NCBI RefSeq assembly: GCF_022346425.1
Contig: NZ_JAKRCW010000013.1
Location: forward strand, 1-64,000
Direction: 5' to 3'
Source of the DNA: Pseudoglutamicibacter albus
Lineage (GTDB): Bacteria; Actinomycetota; Actinomycetes; Actinomycetales; Micrococcaceae
DNA length: 64,000 bases
Of the stretch, positions 10,872 to 22,838 are shown piece after piece. Positions within the stretch are counted from its first letter, which is position 1. Each line of letters begins with the position of its first letter. Under the pieces are notes generated by a model. That model made no database searches, was not told where the DNA came from, and saw only the letters and a program-made list of their open reading frames with translations. A program made the position numbers and the translations under genes.

Positions 10872-12020
10872 CTAGACGCGGCCCTTCCTACGTATATGTA
10901 GCTTCCTGTGTTCAGCTTCAGTGCGATGGGCGAGCTTGCGACGGATCCACGGGTGGATCGTCAAGATCCCCGCCCCAAGCAACAGAAGGCCCCAGATCGG
11001 CAAGATGATCGGTGCGGGGACCCGGTTGATCAGGATGGCGCCGAACGCGACGATCGCGCTCCACAAATACAGCAACAAGACCGCGCCGCGATGCGTGTAG
11101 CCGCCGTCGATCAGCCGGTGATGCAGGTGTCCACGGTCTGCTGTGAAAGGTGAGCGTCCGCGTGCGGCACGCCGCAAAACCGAGAGGAACAAATCGACCA
11201 AAGGCAAGGCGATCACCGCGATCGGGAGCACGATCGGCATATATGCGGGGATGTTCCTGAAACGTTCACCATCAAGGGCACGCAAGTCTGCCGTGACAAC
11301 AATCGTGGCAACAGCCATGACCAGCCCGATCATCATCGCACCGGACTCCCCCATGAAAATCTTGGCGGGGTTGAAATTATGGATCAAGAACCCAAGGGAT
11401 GAACCCAACAGGATCGCCATCAGCAGCGCACCAAGGTTCGCGTGATCGTACTGATTGACCTGACGGGCAAGCGTATAGCAGTAGATGAAAAACGCGCTCG
11501 CGCCAATCGCTGCGATGCCGGCGGCGAGGCCGTCGAGACCGTCAACAAAGTTGATCGCGTTCATCATCATGATCATGAGGAACATCGCCGCACCGATCTG
11601 CCACACCGATGAATCGATCTGAACCCAACCGACCGGCAAAACCTCAAGCCTCACCCCGGAAACCGCCATGATGAATGAAGCCAACAGCTGACCTAGCAGC
11701 TTGTAGTACCACCGCAGTTCATACAGATCATCGGCGACCCCGACCACCAGGATCACGATGAGCGCCAGAACCAAGCCCGCCACCACATCGGGCCGGATGA
11801 ACACGCCGGTCAGAAACGGTGCCTGAGCCGAGGCCGCCAACGCAACCAGGAACGCAACGATCATGGACACGCCACCGAGCTTAGGGATCTTCTCGGAATG
11901 GACGTCACGGGCACGGACCGGGATATCGGCCATAGTGCGTTTACCTATGGCCCTCAGAACCGGAGTCAGCGTTGTAGACACCACGAACGCTAGAGCCGCG
12001 AGCAGAAGATAGACCCTCAT
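10872..12020 (-). CDS. wecA: Undecaprenyl-phosphate GlcNAc-1-phosphate transferase (WecA/Rfe-like)
   Basis: Polytopic enzyme of the MraY/WecA family, 382 residues. It transfers a sugar-1-phosphate, probably GlcNAc-1-P, from UDP-sugar to the lipid carrier polyprenyl phosphate at the membrane, the first step of a cell-wall polymer such as arabinogalactan linker or teichoic acid. Visible motifs are the Mg-binding Asp pair in VGVADDLYEL, NAINFVDGLDGLAAG, the active-site aspartate region FMGESGAMMIGL and the HLHHRL loop. The ATG overlaps the previous stop by four bases (ATGA), so it is coupled to the Sua5-like gene. Sugar specificity is inferred from the family. Confidence 0.88.
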   Translation of the reverse strand: MRVYLLLAALAFVVSTTLTPVLRAIGKRTMADIPVRARDVHSEKIPKLGGVSMIVAFLVALAASAQAPFLTGVFIRPDVVAGLVLALIVILVVGVADDLYELRWYYKLLGQLLASFIMAVSGVRLEVLPVGWVQIDSSVWQIGAAMFLMIMMMNAINFVDGLDGLAAGIAAIGASAFFIYCYTLARQVNQYDHANLGALLMAILLGSSLGFLIHNFNPAKIFMGESGAMMIGLVMAVATIVVTADLRALDGERFRNIPAYMPIVLPIAVIALPLVDLFLSVLRRAARGRSPFTADRGHLHHRLIDGGYTHRGAVLLLYLWSAIVAFGAILINRVPAPIILPIWGLLLLGAGILTIHPWIRRKLAHRTEAEHRKLHIRRKGRV

Positions 12021-12847
12021 GGTTTGGGCGTCTCCTCTGCCACGGTGTTTGATGCGGGTTCTGTGTCGGCTAGATCGGTACCGGCTGGTTCAGTGTTTGG
12101 TGCTGGTTCGGTGTTTGGTGCGGGGTTTCCGTCGATGTCGAGGATGCTCGGGTCCGCCTCACGCAGCTGTTCAACGCTCAACGCCCCGGCGCGCACAACC
12201 TTGGGTGGAGTGACCGTGTAGTCGACAATGGTCGATGGCGGGGCCGGCTCGGACTCGGACGGCGCGGATTCGGACAGCTCAGATCCGGACGCCTCATCCT
12301 CGTTGAATGCGGCGTCTTCTTTCGTTGCAGCACCCTCAAGGTAGACGGCTACCGAGTCCCCCAGCATCTCGTGTGCCTTCTGCGCGCTCATCGCGGCCGG
12401 CATCCCGGAACGGTTAGCGCTTGAGACCGCCAACGGGCCGGTCTGCGACAACAGTTCGAGCGCATCCTTGTGATCAGGCATCCGTAACGCAACAGTGCCC
12501 CGGGTCTCTCCGAGGTCCCACGTCAGGGAGGGTTGCGCCATCAAAATGAGGGTCAGTGCGCCCGGCCAGAACTTCTCGGCAACCGCGCTCGCCCCCTCTG
12601 GGATGTCCGTGGCAAGCCCCTGAAGTGTCTCGGGGCGTGGAATGAGCACGGGCGGTGGCATGTGACGCCCCCGCCCTTTAGCGGCCAGAAGGGTCGCGAC
12701 AGCTTGTGGGCTGAAAGCGTCCGCTGCGACACCATAGACAGTGTCAGTGGGCATGACGACCAGACCCCTAGCGCCGAGGGCCTCGGTTGCTCGCGCGATA
12801 CCGTCAGCGCGCGCTTCAGGGTCGGTCAGATCATATGTAGTGCTCAC
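12017..12847 (-). CDS. L-threonylcarbamoyladenylate synthase (Sua5/TsaC family)
   Basis: Makes threonylcarbamoyl-AMP from threonine, bicarbonate and ATP for t6A37 modification of ANN-decoding tRNAs. The YrdC core spans about residues 15-200 with GLVVMPTDTVYGVAADA near the N-terminus and PLAVSSANRSGMPAA in the middle. The full length is 276 residues. After the core there is an acidic Ser/Glu-rich stretch and a repetitive tail of Asn-Thr-Glu-Pro-Ala units instead of the Sua5 domain, so it is TsaC-like with a disordered tail. The gene lies between prmC and wecA as in other Actinobacteria. ATG start at 12847. Confidence 0.9.
   Translation of the reverse strand: MSTTYDLTDPEARADGIARATEALGARGLVVMPTDTVYGVAADAFSPQAVATLLAAKGRGRHMPPPVLIPRPETLQGLATDIPEGASAVAEKFWPGALTLILMAQPSLTWDLGETRGTVALRMPDHKDALELLSQTGPLAVSSANRSGMPAAMSAQKAHEMLGDSVAVYLEGAATKEDAAFNEDEASGSELSESAPSESEPAPPSTIVDYTVTPPKVVRAGALSVEQLREADPSILDIDGNPAPNTEPAPNTEPAGTDLADTEPASNTVAEETPKP
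12087..12122 (-). repeat. Two 18-base tandem repeats in the Sua5-like gene tail
   Basis: Two near-identical 18-base units (GGTTCAGTGTTTGGTGCT and GGTTCGGTGTTTGGTGCG on the plus strand) code for the repeated Pro-Ala-Pro-Asn-Thr-Glu motif of the protein tail. Degenerate copies flank them. Such in-frame repeats can change copy number by slippage. Confidence 0.7.
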
Positions 12848-12880
12848 TCTTCTATTCTTTCATTCCCGCGACTGGTTTAT

Positions 12881-13909
12881 TTACACAGCCGCTTCTGCTC
12901 CGTTGCGCCACATGATCGTGACGCGGTCCCGGCCAGTCAGGTCAGTCATCGTTTGGGTGCGGTTGAATGCCCCGGTGGCGCACGCCGCATGCCGCAAGGG
13001 TGAGCCTTGCTCTTCTGCATGCTCCATCAGTATCACTCCCCCCGGTCGCAAGGTGTGGCCAGCGAGCTCGATCAAAGCGAACGGGATACTCAAGCCGTCT
13101 CCCCCTCCCCCATATAACGCGGTGTGAGGGTCAAAGAATTGGGTCTCAACATCACGGATCGGCGTGGCATCGGGAACATATGGTGGGTTCACGCACACCA
13201 TATCCAAGCACCCGGGCTTGGCCGCATAATGGGTGAAAACATCTTCCTCGATCAGCTCCACGCCGGTGCCGGCGAGGTTCCGGCTTGCGTAGCTCGCGGC
13301 CTCGCCGCTGGCCTCCACCGCCTCGATATGAACAGGCGCCTGCCCCTTCGCTTCTGTGACATGAGACGCGAGCGCGGCCGCGATCGCCCCGGAACCTGCG
13401 CACCAGTCAGCGATCCGCACCTGCCGCGAAGCAGCTTGTGCATCGTAGGTAACTAGCGCATCGTAGGTAGCTGGCACATCGTTCTCAGGCGCAGGTTCAC
13501 ACGCCGCCAGCCCCTGCAGGACCTTCAAAGCCTGTTCAACGAGCGTTTCGGTTTCCGGCCGAGGCACGAAAACGCCCGGCCCCACCTCAAGCTCAAGCCC
13601 ATAGAAACCGGCAGTCCCGAGGATATGCTGCAGTGGCTCACGGCGCGCCCGCCGCTCAACAAGACGCTCGAACCCCTCTGGTGTGGGGGCACCCCGAAGC
13701 GAAGCCGCCATCAACTCACCGCGCGAAACACCCATCGCGTGCGCGGCAAGCCATTGGGCATCGGCTGCCGGTGAGGCAACCCCCGCCTCAGCAAGACGGG
13801 CACTCGCCCACCCGAGCGCAGCCTTTAGATCTGAAGGCGCTGCCGATAAATCTGGAGGCGATGCTCCTGGGTTCGAAGGCGCCCGGCCGTCATCGGAAGG
13901 AAGAGACAT
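12881..13909 (-). CDS. prmC: Peptide chain release factor N5-glutamine methyltransferase
   Basis: Methylates the Gln of the GGQ loop of release factors with S-adenosylmethionine. It has 342 residues, longer than the usual 280-290. A Ser/Pro/Asp-rich start of about 25 residues and an Ala/Thr/Tyr-rich insertion before the SAM site account for the excess. The N-terminal recognition domain contains PLQHILGTAGFYGLELEV and VFVPRPETETLVE; the SAM motif is IADWCAGSGAIAAAL, and the substrate motif NPPY lies in CVNPPYVPD. The gene lies 18 bases after prfA, its substrate's gene, on the same strand. The insertion is coded by imperfect repeats of about 18 bases near 13440-13490. Confidence 0.93.
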   Translation of the reverse strand: MSLPSDDGRAPSNPGASPPDLSAAPSDLKAALGWASARLAEAGVASPAADAQWLAAHAMGVSRGELMAASLRGAPTPEGFERLVERRARREPLQHILGTAGFYGLELEVGPGVFVPRPETETLVEQALKVLQGLAACEPAPENDVPATYDALVTYDAQAASRQVRIADWCAGSGAIAAALASHVTEAKGQAPVHIEAVEASGEAASYASRNLAGTGVELIEEDVFTHYAAKPGCLDMVCVNPPYVPDATPIRDVETQFFDPHTALYGGGGDGLSIPFALIELAGHTLRPGGVILMEHAEEQGSPLRHAACATGAFNRTQTMTDLTGRDRVTIMWRNGAEAAV

Positions 13910-13927
13910 CTCGGTACAACCTATGTT

Positions 13928-15016
13928 TTAGTTGCCCTCACCTACGTGGGCTAGGCGCTCGGCTTCATCCATCTCGATGCAGGAGTCGATCACAGCCTGG
14001 AGGTCGCCATCAAGCACGGCGTCGAGGTTGTAGGCCTTATAGCCGGTGCGGTGATCCGCGATGCGGTTCTCCGGGAAGTTGTAGGTGCGGATGCGCTCGG
14101 AACGGTCCATAGTTCGCACCTGCGAACGGCGCTGATCAGCCTGTTCCGCCTCGATCTGCTCCTGCTGGTGGGCGAGCAAACGCGAGCGTAGAACGCGCAT
14201 CGCGGCGGCACGGTTCTGGATTTGTGACTTCTCGTTCTGCATCGCAACCACAATGCCGGTCGGCAAGTGCGTGATGCGCACCGCAGAGTCGGTCGTGTTC
14301 ACGGACTGTCCACCCGGGCCGGAGGAACGGTAGACGTCGATTTTGAGGTCGTTGTCGTGGATCTCGATCTCTTCCGGCTCATCGACTTCCGGGAACACCA
14401 AGACGCCAGCGGCCGACGTGTGGACGCGGCCTTGGGACTCCGTGACAGGAACACGCTGGACCCGGTGGACGCCACCTTCGAACTTCAACGCGGCGTAGAC
14501 GCCCTCGGCGGGTTCGCTGCCGGTCCCCTTGATCGCAACCTGGGCGTCCTTATAGCCGCCCAGATCGGATTCGGTAGCCGAGAGCATTTCAGTCTTCCAG
14601 CCGCGGTTTTCCGCGTAACGGATGTACATGCGCAACAAGTCTCCAGCGAACAGTGCGGCTTCCTCACCGCCTTCACCGCCTTTGACTTCGAGGATCGCAT
14701 CGCGGCCATCGTTAGGGTCACGTGGGATCAACAAACGACGTAGCTTCTCTTCAAGCTCCGGGATCTGGGCTTCAAGCTCTTTGGCTTCGGCCGCGAACTC
14801 TTCATCAAGTTCTGCCATCTCGGCAGCGGCCTCGTGGTCTTCACGCGCCTGCACCAACTTGTTGTGTGTCTCCACGATCGGACGCAATTCGGCGGAACGG
14901 CGGCCTAGCTTGCGCGCCATCCCCTGATCTGAATACACATCCGGATCAGAAAGCCTGGTCTGTAGTTGCTCGTATTCGTCCAGGATCGCTTGGATCGGAT
15001 CGTTCGTTTCACTCAT
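13928..15016 (-). CDS. prfA: Peptide chain release factor 1
   Basis: Recognises UAA/UAG stop codons and triggers peptide release, 362 residues. The GGQ motif sits in [19 protein letters not shown], and [20 protein letters not shown] follows it in the family order. Two ATG codons lie side by side at 15019 and 15016; TAGGA before them gives the better spacing to the second, matching MSETNDPIQ. The frame continues upstream to 15091 but has no support there. It is followed by prmC, which modifies its GGQ glutamine. rpmE, usually found between rho and prfA in Actinobacteria, is absent here. Confidence 0.96.
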   Translation of the reverse strand: MSETNDPIQAILDEYEQLQTRLSDPDVYSDQGMARKLGRRSAELRPIVETHNKLVQAREDHEAAAEMAELDEEFAAEAKELEAQIPELEEKLRRLLIPRDPNDGRDAILEVKGGEGGEEAALFAGDLLRMYIRYAENRGWKTEMLSATESDLGGYKDAQVAIKGTGSEPAEGVYAALKFEGGVHRVQRVPVTESQGRVHTSAAGVLVFPEVDEPEEIEIHDNDLKIDVYRSSGPGGQSVNTTDSAVRITHLPTGIVVAMQNEKSQIQNRAAAMRVLRSRLLAHQQEQIEAEQADQRRSQVRTMDRSERIRTYNFPENRIADHRTGYKAYNLDAVLDGDLQAVIDSCIEMDEAERLAHVGEGN

Positions 15017-15090
15017 CATGTTTCCTACGTAGGTCGGCTCACGGTGATCGGCTCTTAAAACGCCAGGTCTTAGAACACCAGGGTAGAACA

Positions 15091-15137
15091 AACGCTCCTT
15101 ATGGCAGGCCCTTCACGTGCCTGCCATAAGGAGCGTT
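15091..15137 (-). terminator. Strong hairpin between rho and prfA
   Basis: A perfect 19-base-pair inverted repeat (arms 15091-15109 and 15119-15137) with a nine-base loop lies ten bases after the rho stop codon. On the minus strand the stem is followed by TGTTCT, only a weak U tract. It probably ends or attenuates rho transcription before prfA, so prfA likely has its own promoter or depends on read-through. Confidence 0.75.
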
Positions 15138-15146
15138 GTTACGCGG

Positions 15147-17300
<2,154 letters not shown>

Positions 17301-17644
17301 GAAGGTTCCTTCCCTCGTCACATGCACACTTCACACATGAAACATTTTCGAAGCTGTGCTTATTGGGAAAAATTTGGTCATACTGCACCCCGAAACGGTG
17401 GTCACAGCAACGGGATTCTTGCCAGGAGCACCGTGACAGTAGGCCTGGAAACCAAACCAGTTACAGAAACCAAAGTATTTCCAGCAACCGCTGACGGTGG
17501 CCTCACGCCGACTCGCTTGATACCTCGACCGGTATCGAAGCCAGGATAGAGCAAGACTCCCATCCATCCGATGTACATTTCTACACACGTCAACGCACAT
17601 GCGCCTTAGACGCGGTACTTCGGTGGAACGTGCATCTCATACGC
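17301..17644 (-). other. 344-base leader region between thrB and rho
   Basis: No convincing gene lies here; short open frames lack a ribosome binding site and family resemblance. On the minus strand it contains the hairpin GATACC-GGTCGA-GGTATC (17519-17536). The length fits a long rho 5' leader, as seen for rho genes that are controlled by their own product; this is inference. No promoter could be assigned with confidence. Confidence 0.5.
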
Positions 17645-18742
17645 TCAACAAGCGTTCCGATGCACCTCTACCATAGCACCTCGTTCGTCAAGACCTGGCA
17701 TGAAGACATCCCAGCCGCCTCCCGATGTGACGTCTTTCAAAACCTCAAGTGCGGCATCGGCATGGTTTTCACCGTTGGCAAGCACCAACACCGTTGGACC
17801 GGCGCCCGAGATCACAGCCGCACACCCCGCGGCTCGAGCAGCACGCACCAGCCGGGCTGACTCCGGCATCGCCTCAGCGCGGAAACGTTGATGCAACCAA
17901 TCCCGCGTGGCCCGCATCAGATGGCGCGGATCCTTCGTGAGCGCGTATGTCAGCAGTGCTGCACGGCCAGCATCCGCGGCGGCATCCGCGTGATCCACGA
18001 CCGCCGGCAACAGGCTACGGGCGGCGTGGGTGGACAACGTGGTTTGAGGAACCGCAACCACAGGCGTCAATTGCGGATGAACCCTGGCAACCACCGTGGA
18101 GAACTCGACCCCAGCGACTGGGCTCAGCGTCGCACCGCACGCAGTAACCGCTCTGTGGTCTTCACTGTCTTCCCGGGCCGCATCCACGCTCACCGGTTCC
18201 GATGCATCCACCGCGTCTTCGGCAAGCGAAATCGTGTAGCCGCCGTACACGGCCGGCGCAACGTTATCCGGATGCCCTTCATAGTGGGCCGCGAGCTGAA
18301 ACAAAACGTCACGCTCCCGGTCAACATCCAGTCCCAACAGGCCAGCTGCTGCGAAAACCGCGCTCACAATCGCCGCGGCCGAAGATCCCTGCCCGCGACC
18401 GTGAGGAATATGGTTCTCGGCAATCAGCTCAAGGCCCACACAATCGAGCACATCGGCGGCCACCCCAAGGTCGGTGCATGCACGGCGCAGAGTCCTGACC
18501 ACAAGGTGCGATTCATCCCGCGGGAGCGTCTCAGCGCCCTCGCCGGTGATCTCAACCGAAACACCGGGTTTGGCAAGCGTCCGGACCACCAGGCGGTCGC
18601 CGTAACCTAACGCCAAACCCAAACTGTCATAACCAGGCCCAAGGTTCGCGCTCGTGGCGGGAACGTTGACCGTCACGGAACGGCCAGCAACCAGCTTCAA
18701 GCGGCCGCACTCATCACGAGCCGGCTCACATCCGCTCGCCAT
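17645..18742 (-). CDS. thrB: Homoserine kinase
   Basis: GHMP-family kinase that phosphorylates homoserine with ATP, feeding threonine synthase. Length is 365 residues, a little longer than usual. Motifs: VNVPATSANLGPGYDSLGLALG at the N-terminus, the phosphate loop PHGRGQGSSAAAIVSAVFAA near residue 130, and the GHMP C-terminal motif AVISGAGPTVLVLA. The ATG begins two bases after the thrC stop. About 20 residues precede the conserved core. An Asp/Ser-rich insertion around residues 190-210 is present. Confidence 0.95.
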   Translation of the reverse strand: MASGCEPARDECGRLKLVAGRSVTVNVPATSANLGPGYDSLGLALGYGDRLVVRTLAKPGVSVEITGEGAETLPRDESHLVVRTLRRACTDLGVAADVLDCVGLELIAENHIPHGRGQGSSAAAIVSAVFAAAGLLGLDVDRERDVLFQLAAHYEGHPDNVAPAVYGGYTISLAEDAVDASEPVSVDAAREDSEDHRAVTACGATLSPVAGVEFSTVVARVHPQLTPVVAVPQTTLSTHAARSLLPAVVDHADAAADAGRAALLTYALTKDPRHLMRATRDWLHQRFRAEAMPESARLVRAARAAGCAAVISGAGPTVLVLANGENHADAALEVLKDVTSGGGWDVFMPGLDERGAMVEVHRNAC

Positions 18743-18744
18743 AA

Positions 18745-19911
18745 CTATGCGTCGCCGGTGTTGGCGCCGTCTGCGCCGGCGGAGTCACCTGAAGATGTAG
18801 CGCCGCCGGAAGAGACCAAGCCGAGTGCTTCAGCGACCGTGTGCACATCGAACGGCAGCTTGCGCGGGGCGGCTTCCTCAGCAGGTGCGGACTTCACGGC
18901 CCATTCAGGGTCCTTCAAACCGTGGCCGGTCACGGTGATCACGATCGTCTTGCCTTCCGGGGCCTTCCCGGCCTGATGCATCTTCAAAAGGCCCGCAGCG
19001 CCCGATGCGGAGGCCGGCTCAACGAACACGCCCTCACGTGAAGACAACCAGCGGTGGGCTTCCAAGATTTCCTGGTCGGTCACGGAACCGATCAGGCCGC
19101 CAGACTCGTCACGCGCCGCTTCAGCCTGCTTCCAGGATGCCGGGTTACCGATCCGGATGGCTGTCGCAACGGTCTCTGGTTCAAGGATTGGGTGTCCCTT
19201 GACGATGGGAGCCGCACCTTCTGCTTGGAAGCCCCACATGATCGGGGTCTTGGTCGCGACCGGTTCCATGACCTCACCGTGGTGGTTCTCGGTCTTGTTC
19301 GCGTACTCCTTATAGCCCTTCCAGTACGCGGTGATGTTGCCGGCGTTACCGACCGGCAACAGGTGATAGTCAGGGGCGTCGCCCAAGAAATCGACCACCT
19401 CGAAAGCACCCGTCTTTTGTCCCTCAATGCGGTTCGGGTTGACCGAGTTGACGAGGAACACCGGATATGACTCCGAGAGCTTCCGGGCAACATCGAGGCA
19501 GTTATCGAAGTTGCCGTCGATCTGGATGATCTGCGCACCGTGCGCGATCGCCTGGGAGAGCTTACCCATCGCGATCTTGCCGTCCGGAACCAAGACCGCG
19601 CACGTCAGCCCCGCCTGCTTGGCATAAGCCGCCGCGGAAGCCGACGTGTTGCCAGTGGAGGCACACACGACAGCCTTGGCGCCTTCGTTCACTGCGGCCG
19701 TGATCGCCATCGTCATACCGCGGTCCTTGAAGGAACCGGTCGGGTTCATGCCCTCAACCTTGAGGTAGACGTCATTGCCCGTCTCTTGCGATAAGGCCGG
19801 CGCATACACCAGAGGTGTGCCGCCTTCTCCGAGCGTGACAATGCGATCGTCTTTACCGATCGGTAGACGGTCAGCGTATTCGCGGATGACCCCGCGCCAC
19901 TGGTGAGCCAT
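18745..19911 (-). CDS. thrC: Threonine synthase
   Basis: PLP enzyme that turns O-phosphohomoserine into threonine, 388 residues. The PLP lysine is Lys62 in [11 protein letters not shown]; the phosphate-binding glycine loop is [13 protein letters not shown], and [16 protein letters not shown] is typical of the short bacterial class. The protein ends with a Gly/Ser/Ala-rich tail of about 25 residues that is not part of the fold. The ATG follows the hom stop with no gap (TAAATG), preceded by GGAGAAGCC, so translation is coupled with hom. Confidence 0.96.
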   Translation of the reverse strand: MAHQWRGVIREYADRLPIGKDDRIVTLGEGGTPLVYAPALSQETGNDVYLKVEGMNPTGSFKDRGMTMAITAAVNEGAKAVVCASTGNTSASAAAYAKQAGLTCAVLVPDGKIAMGKLSQAIAHGAQIIQIDGNFDNCLDVARKLSESYPVFLVNSVNPNRIEGQKTGAFEVVDFLGDAPDYHLLPVGNAGNITAYWKGYKEYANKTENHHGEVMEPVATKTPIMWGFQAEGAAPIVKGHPILEPETVATAIRIGNPASWKQAEAARDESGGLIGSVTDQEILEAHRWLSSREGVFVEPASASGAAGLLKMHQAGKAPEGKTIVITVTGHGLKDPEWAVKSAPAEEAAPRKLPFDVHTVAEALGLVSSGGATSSGDSAGADGANTGDA

Positions 19912-21222
19912 TTAGGCTTCTCCTCCTTCAACGCGCAGAACCGAGGAGATGCCTCGGACCACGTCCAATTTCTTAAGGTCTTCCACAGTCGCTGTGAAAC
20001 CGGATTCCTGGGCGGCGTGGGTGATGAGCCGCAACAGTGCGCGCGGCTCACCAGAGTTCTCGGTGTCAGTAGCGGCGAGGGACTCCTGTTTCATCGATTC
20101 GATCGAAACACCGTGCTGCGCGAAGGTCTGGGCGATCTGGGCGAGCACACCCGTGGTGTCCTCAACCTCGATTCCGATCGTGTAGCGGGTTACGGTTTCG
20201 TCGATCGTCAGTGCCGGCAGACCTTCCGGCAAGGTGAACGGCTGGAGGGCGGTCCCGTTGATGCGTTGCCGCACGGCCGTCACAACATCCCCCATCACGG
20301 CCGATGCGGTAGGGGCTCCGCCTGCGCCGGCACCGTAGAACATGAGCTGGCCTGCGTTTTCGGCTTCGACGAACACCGCGTTGAACGCCCCGTGGACGGC
20401 AGCGAGTGGGTGTTCGCGTGAGATGAGTGCGGGGTGGACCCGCATGCTGACCCCGGTCTCTGTCTTGTTGACGATGGCTAGCAGCTTAATGACTTGGTTG
20501 TTCTCTTGCGCGGCTTTGACGTCAGCTGCGGTCACCGAGCGGATGCCTTCGGTGTAGACCTCATCGATCGTGTATGGGGTTCCGAATGCGTAGGTCGCAA
20601 GGATCGCGGCCTTGGCTGCTGCGTCGTGACCGTCGACGTCGGCCGAGGGGTCCGCTTCGAGGTAGCCGAGCGCTGAGGCCTCCTCCATCACGGCTTCCAG
20701 CGATGCGCCCTCGCGGTCCATCTTGTCGAGGATGTAGTTTGTGGAGCCGTTGACGATCCCCATGACCGAGGTGATGTTGTCACCCGCAAGCGATTCGTAG
20801 ATGGGCCGCAAGATCGGGATCGCACCGGCCACAGCGGCCTCGTAGAACAGTTGAGCGCCCTTCTTACGTGCCAGCGCGTTGAGTTCAGCGCCAGACTCCG
20901 CGATGAGCGCCTTATTACCTGTGACCACATCCTTGCCGGCTGAGAGCGCCTCGACGATGTAGGTCTTGGCTGGTTCGATCCCGCCCATGAGTTCGATCAC
21001 GAGGTCCGCATCAGCGATCGCGGCAGAAGCGTCGTCCGAAATGATGCCGCGGTCAATCCACGGGCCACGATCAGCCTCAGTGTTACGAACCACCACGTGG
21101 CTCAGCTCGAGTGCCGCCCCGGTCTTCTCCTGCAAAACCTCGTGGTCTTGACGCAGAATCCGGGCAACCTCGGCCCCAACAGTTCCGGCGCCGAGCAAGG
21201 CTACTTTCAGTGTGGTGGTCAT
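19912..21222 (-). CDS. hom: Homoserine dehydrogenase
   Basis: Reduces aspartate semialdehyde to homoserine with NAD(P)H, the branch point towards threonine and methionine. It has 436 residues from the ATG at 21222. The nucleotide-binding motif VALLGAGTVGAEVARIL is at the N-terminus; the catalytic domain has VTGNKALIAE, LGYLEADPSADVDGHDAAAK and KAAILATYAFG. A C-terminal ACT domain (TIGIEVEDTTGVLAQIAQTF) gives the site for threonine feedback control known for this class. A TTG start 18 bases upstream is possible but has poor spacing to its AGGA. Confidence 0.96.
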   Translation of the reverse strand: MTTTLKVALLGAGTVGAEVARILRQDHEVLQEKTGAALELSHVVVRNTEADRGPWIDRGIISDDASAAIADADLVIELMGGIEPAKTYIVEALSAGKDVVTGNKALIAESGAELNALARKKGAQLFYEAAVAGAIPILRPIYESLAGDNITSVMGIVNGSTNYILDKMDREGASLEAVMEEASALGYLEADPSADVDGHDAAAKAAILATYAFGTPYTIDEVYTEGIRSVTAADVKAAQENNQVIKLLAIVNKTETGVSMRVHPALISREHPLAAVHGAFNAVFVEAENAGQLMFYGAGAGGAPTASAVMGDVVTAVRQRINGTALQPFTLPEGLPALTIDETVTRYTIGIEVEDTTGVLAQIAQTFAQHGVSIESMKQESLAATDTENSGEPRALLRLITHAAQESGFTATVEDLKKLDVVRGISSVLRVEGGEA

Positions 21223-21328
21223 AGGTTGTTGGTTCCTCAATTCCTCAGCAGAAGAGTGTCCGGCCCGGTATGTACGGACACGGGCCTGGTCGGTGACAGT
21301 TCAGCTGTACAGGCCTAGGTGTGCAGTC

Positions 21329-22780
21329 CTAGTCCTGCAAACCTAGGTCGCGCGCGTAGAGGTCATCGACTGTTTCACCGCGCACGATGAGCCTGTGCTT
21401 ACCGTCCTTAACAGCAACAATGCCAGGACGAGTGAGCATGTTGTAGTTCGATGACAAAACGAAGCAATATGCGCCGGTGGCCGGCACAGCCAGGATGTCG
21501 CCTCGCATGACGTCGTTGGGTAAATACACGTCGCGGACCACGATGTCACCGGATTCGCAGTGTTTTCCTACCACGCGGGAGAGCGCGCCAGGTGCATGCG
21601 ATGTGCGGGAGGCTAGCACCGCTGAATAGTCCGCGTCATACAGCACCGGCCGGGCGTTATCTGACATTCCGCCATCTACGGAGATGTAGCGGCGGGCGGC
21701 GGACTCCCCCGCCTCGGTTTCCACCGTGACGTCCTTGATGGTCCCGACGGTGTAGAGGGTTACGCCTGCAGGGCCTGCGATGGAGCGGCCTGGCTCAATC
21801 GAGATGCGCGGGCATGTGATACCGAGGCGTTCGGTTTCCTCACGGATCACGTGAGCGATTCCCGCGGCGATCTCGTGTGGTTCCCGTGGCGTGTCGGCTT
21901 CGGTGTAGGCGATGCCGTAGCCGCCGCCGAGGTCGAGTTCACCAAGCTCAACGCCGTGGGTTTCTTTGATCCACGCCATGAAGCCCAGCAAGCGGCGGGC
22001 TGCTTCTTCGAAGCCTGCGGATTCAAAGATTTGCGATCCGATGTGGCAGTGCAAGCCGATCAGCTCGATGTTCTCGGCGTCCAGGGCCTGAGCCACCGCC
22101 TGCGCAGCTGCCGAGAGGTCGGCGCCGGGCCGTGGCGTCATCGAGAGCCCGAATTTCTGGTCTTCGTGCGCAGTCGCAATGAACTCGTGCGTCGAGGCGT
22201 GAACGCCTGGTGTGAGTCGCAGCATGACCGGCGCAGTGGCGCCTCGACTGTGGGCGATCTGGTTGATGCGTTCGATCTCTTCGAGTGAGTCCGCGATGAT
22301 GCGGCCCACTCCCGCGTCGATCGCGCGCCGCAGTTCGGCATCGGATTTGTTGTTGCCGTGCAGGCCGATGTGGGCTGGGTCCGCACCTGCCGCTAGTGCC
22401 AGTCCCATCTCCCCGCCCGAAGCGGTGTCGATGCGCAATCCCTCTTCTGTGACCCAGCGGATCACCTCACTGGTGACCAACACTTTCCCGGCATAGTAGA
22501 CGTCCGCTCCGCCACCTAGGTCAGCGAAGGCCTCATCGTAGGCCTCTTTAAAGGCACGGGCACGGGTGCGCAGTTCGTCCTCGTCGATCACATAGATCGG
22601 TGTGCCGTAGGTGCGCGCGATCGTCTCAACGGCAACCCCGCCGATCACCACCTGGCCCGAGGGGTCGCGCCGCGCTGAACGAGGGAACAAGCGTGGCCCA
22701 TTAGCGCGCGCCAGGTCGCTGAAGTTCTCCGGGACTGCCAGCCAGTCAGGGGCCAGCGGCGATGGGTGTGTCGTGCTCAT
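21329..22780 (-). CDS. lysA: Diaminopimelate decarboxylase
   Basis: PLP enzyme making lysine from meso-diaminopimelate, 483 residues. The PLP lysine lies in DVYYAGKVLV, the alanine-racemase-like barrel has GLHCHIGSQIFE, ELDLGGGYGIAY and EPGRSIAGPAGVT, and the second domain has YISVDGGMSDNARPVLY and CESGDI. The ATG at 22780 has GAAGGATC at good spacing; the frame open to 22810 is not supported. The gene is followed after 106 bases by hom and preceded by argS, the arrangement seen in many Actinobacteria including Corynebacterium and Mycobacterium. Confidence 0.97.
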   Translation of the reverse strand: MSTTHPSPLAPDWLAVPENFSDLARANGPRLFPRSARRDPSGQVVIGGVAVETIARTYGTPIYVIDEDELRTRARAFKEAYDEAFADLGGGADVYYAGKVLVTSEVIRWVTEEGLRIDTASGGEMGLALAAGADPAHIGLHGNNKSDAELRRAIDAGVGRIIADSLEEIERINQIAHSRGATAPVMLRLTPGVHASTHEFIATAHEDQKFGLSMTPRPGADLSAAAQAVAQALDAENIELIGLHCHIGSQIFESAGFEEAARRLLGFMAWIKETHGVELGELDLGGGYGIAYTEADTPREPHEIAAGIAHVIREETERLGITCPRISIEPGRSIAGPAGVTLYTVGTIKDVTVETEAGESAARRYISVDGGMSDNARPVLYDADYSAVLASRTSHAPGALSRVVGKHCESGDIVVRDVYLPNDVMRGDILAVPATGAYCFVLSSNYNMLTRPGIVAVKDGKHRLIVRGETVDDLYARDLGLQD

Positions 22781-22838
22781 CAAGATCCTTCGCTTCGAGT
22801 GGGCTGTCACGTCTGCTAGTGCACTCGCTCTAGTAGTG

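Noticed and set aside
17331-17600. Minus-strand frame of 89 codons in the rho leader
   Set aside because: No ribosome binding site, Cys/Trp-rich odd composition and no resemblance to known families.
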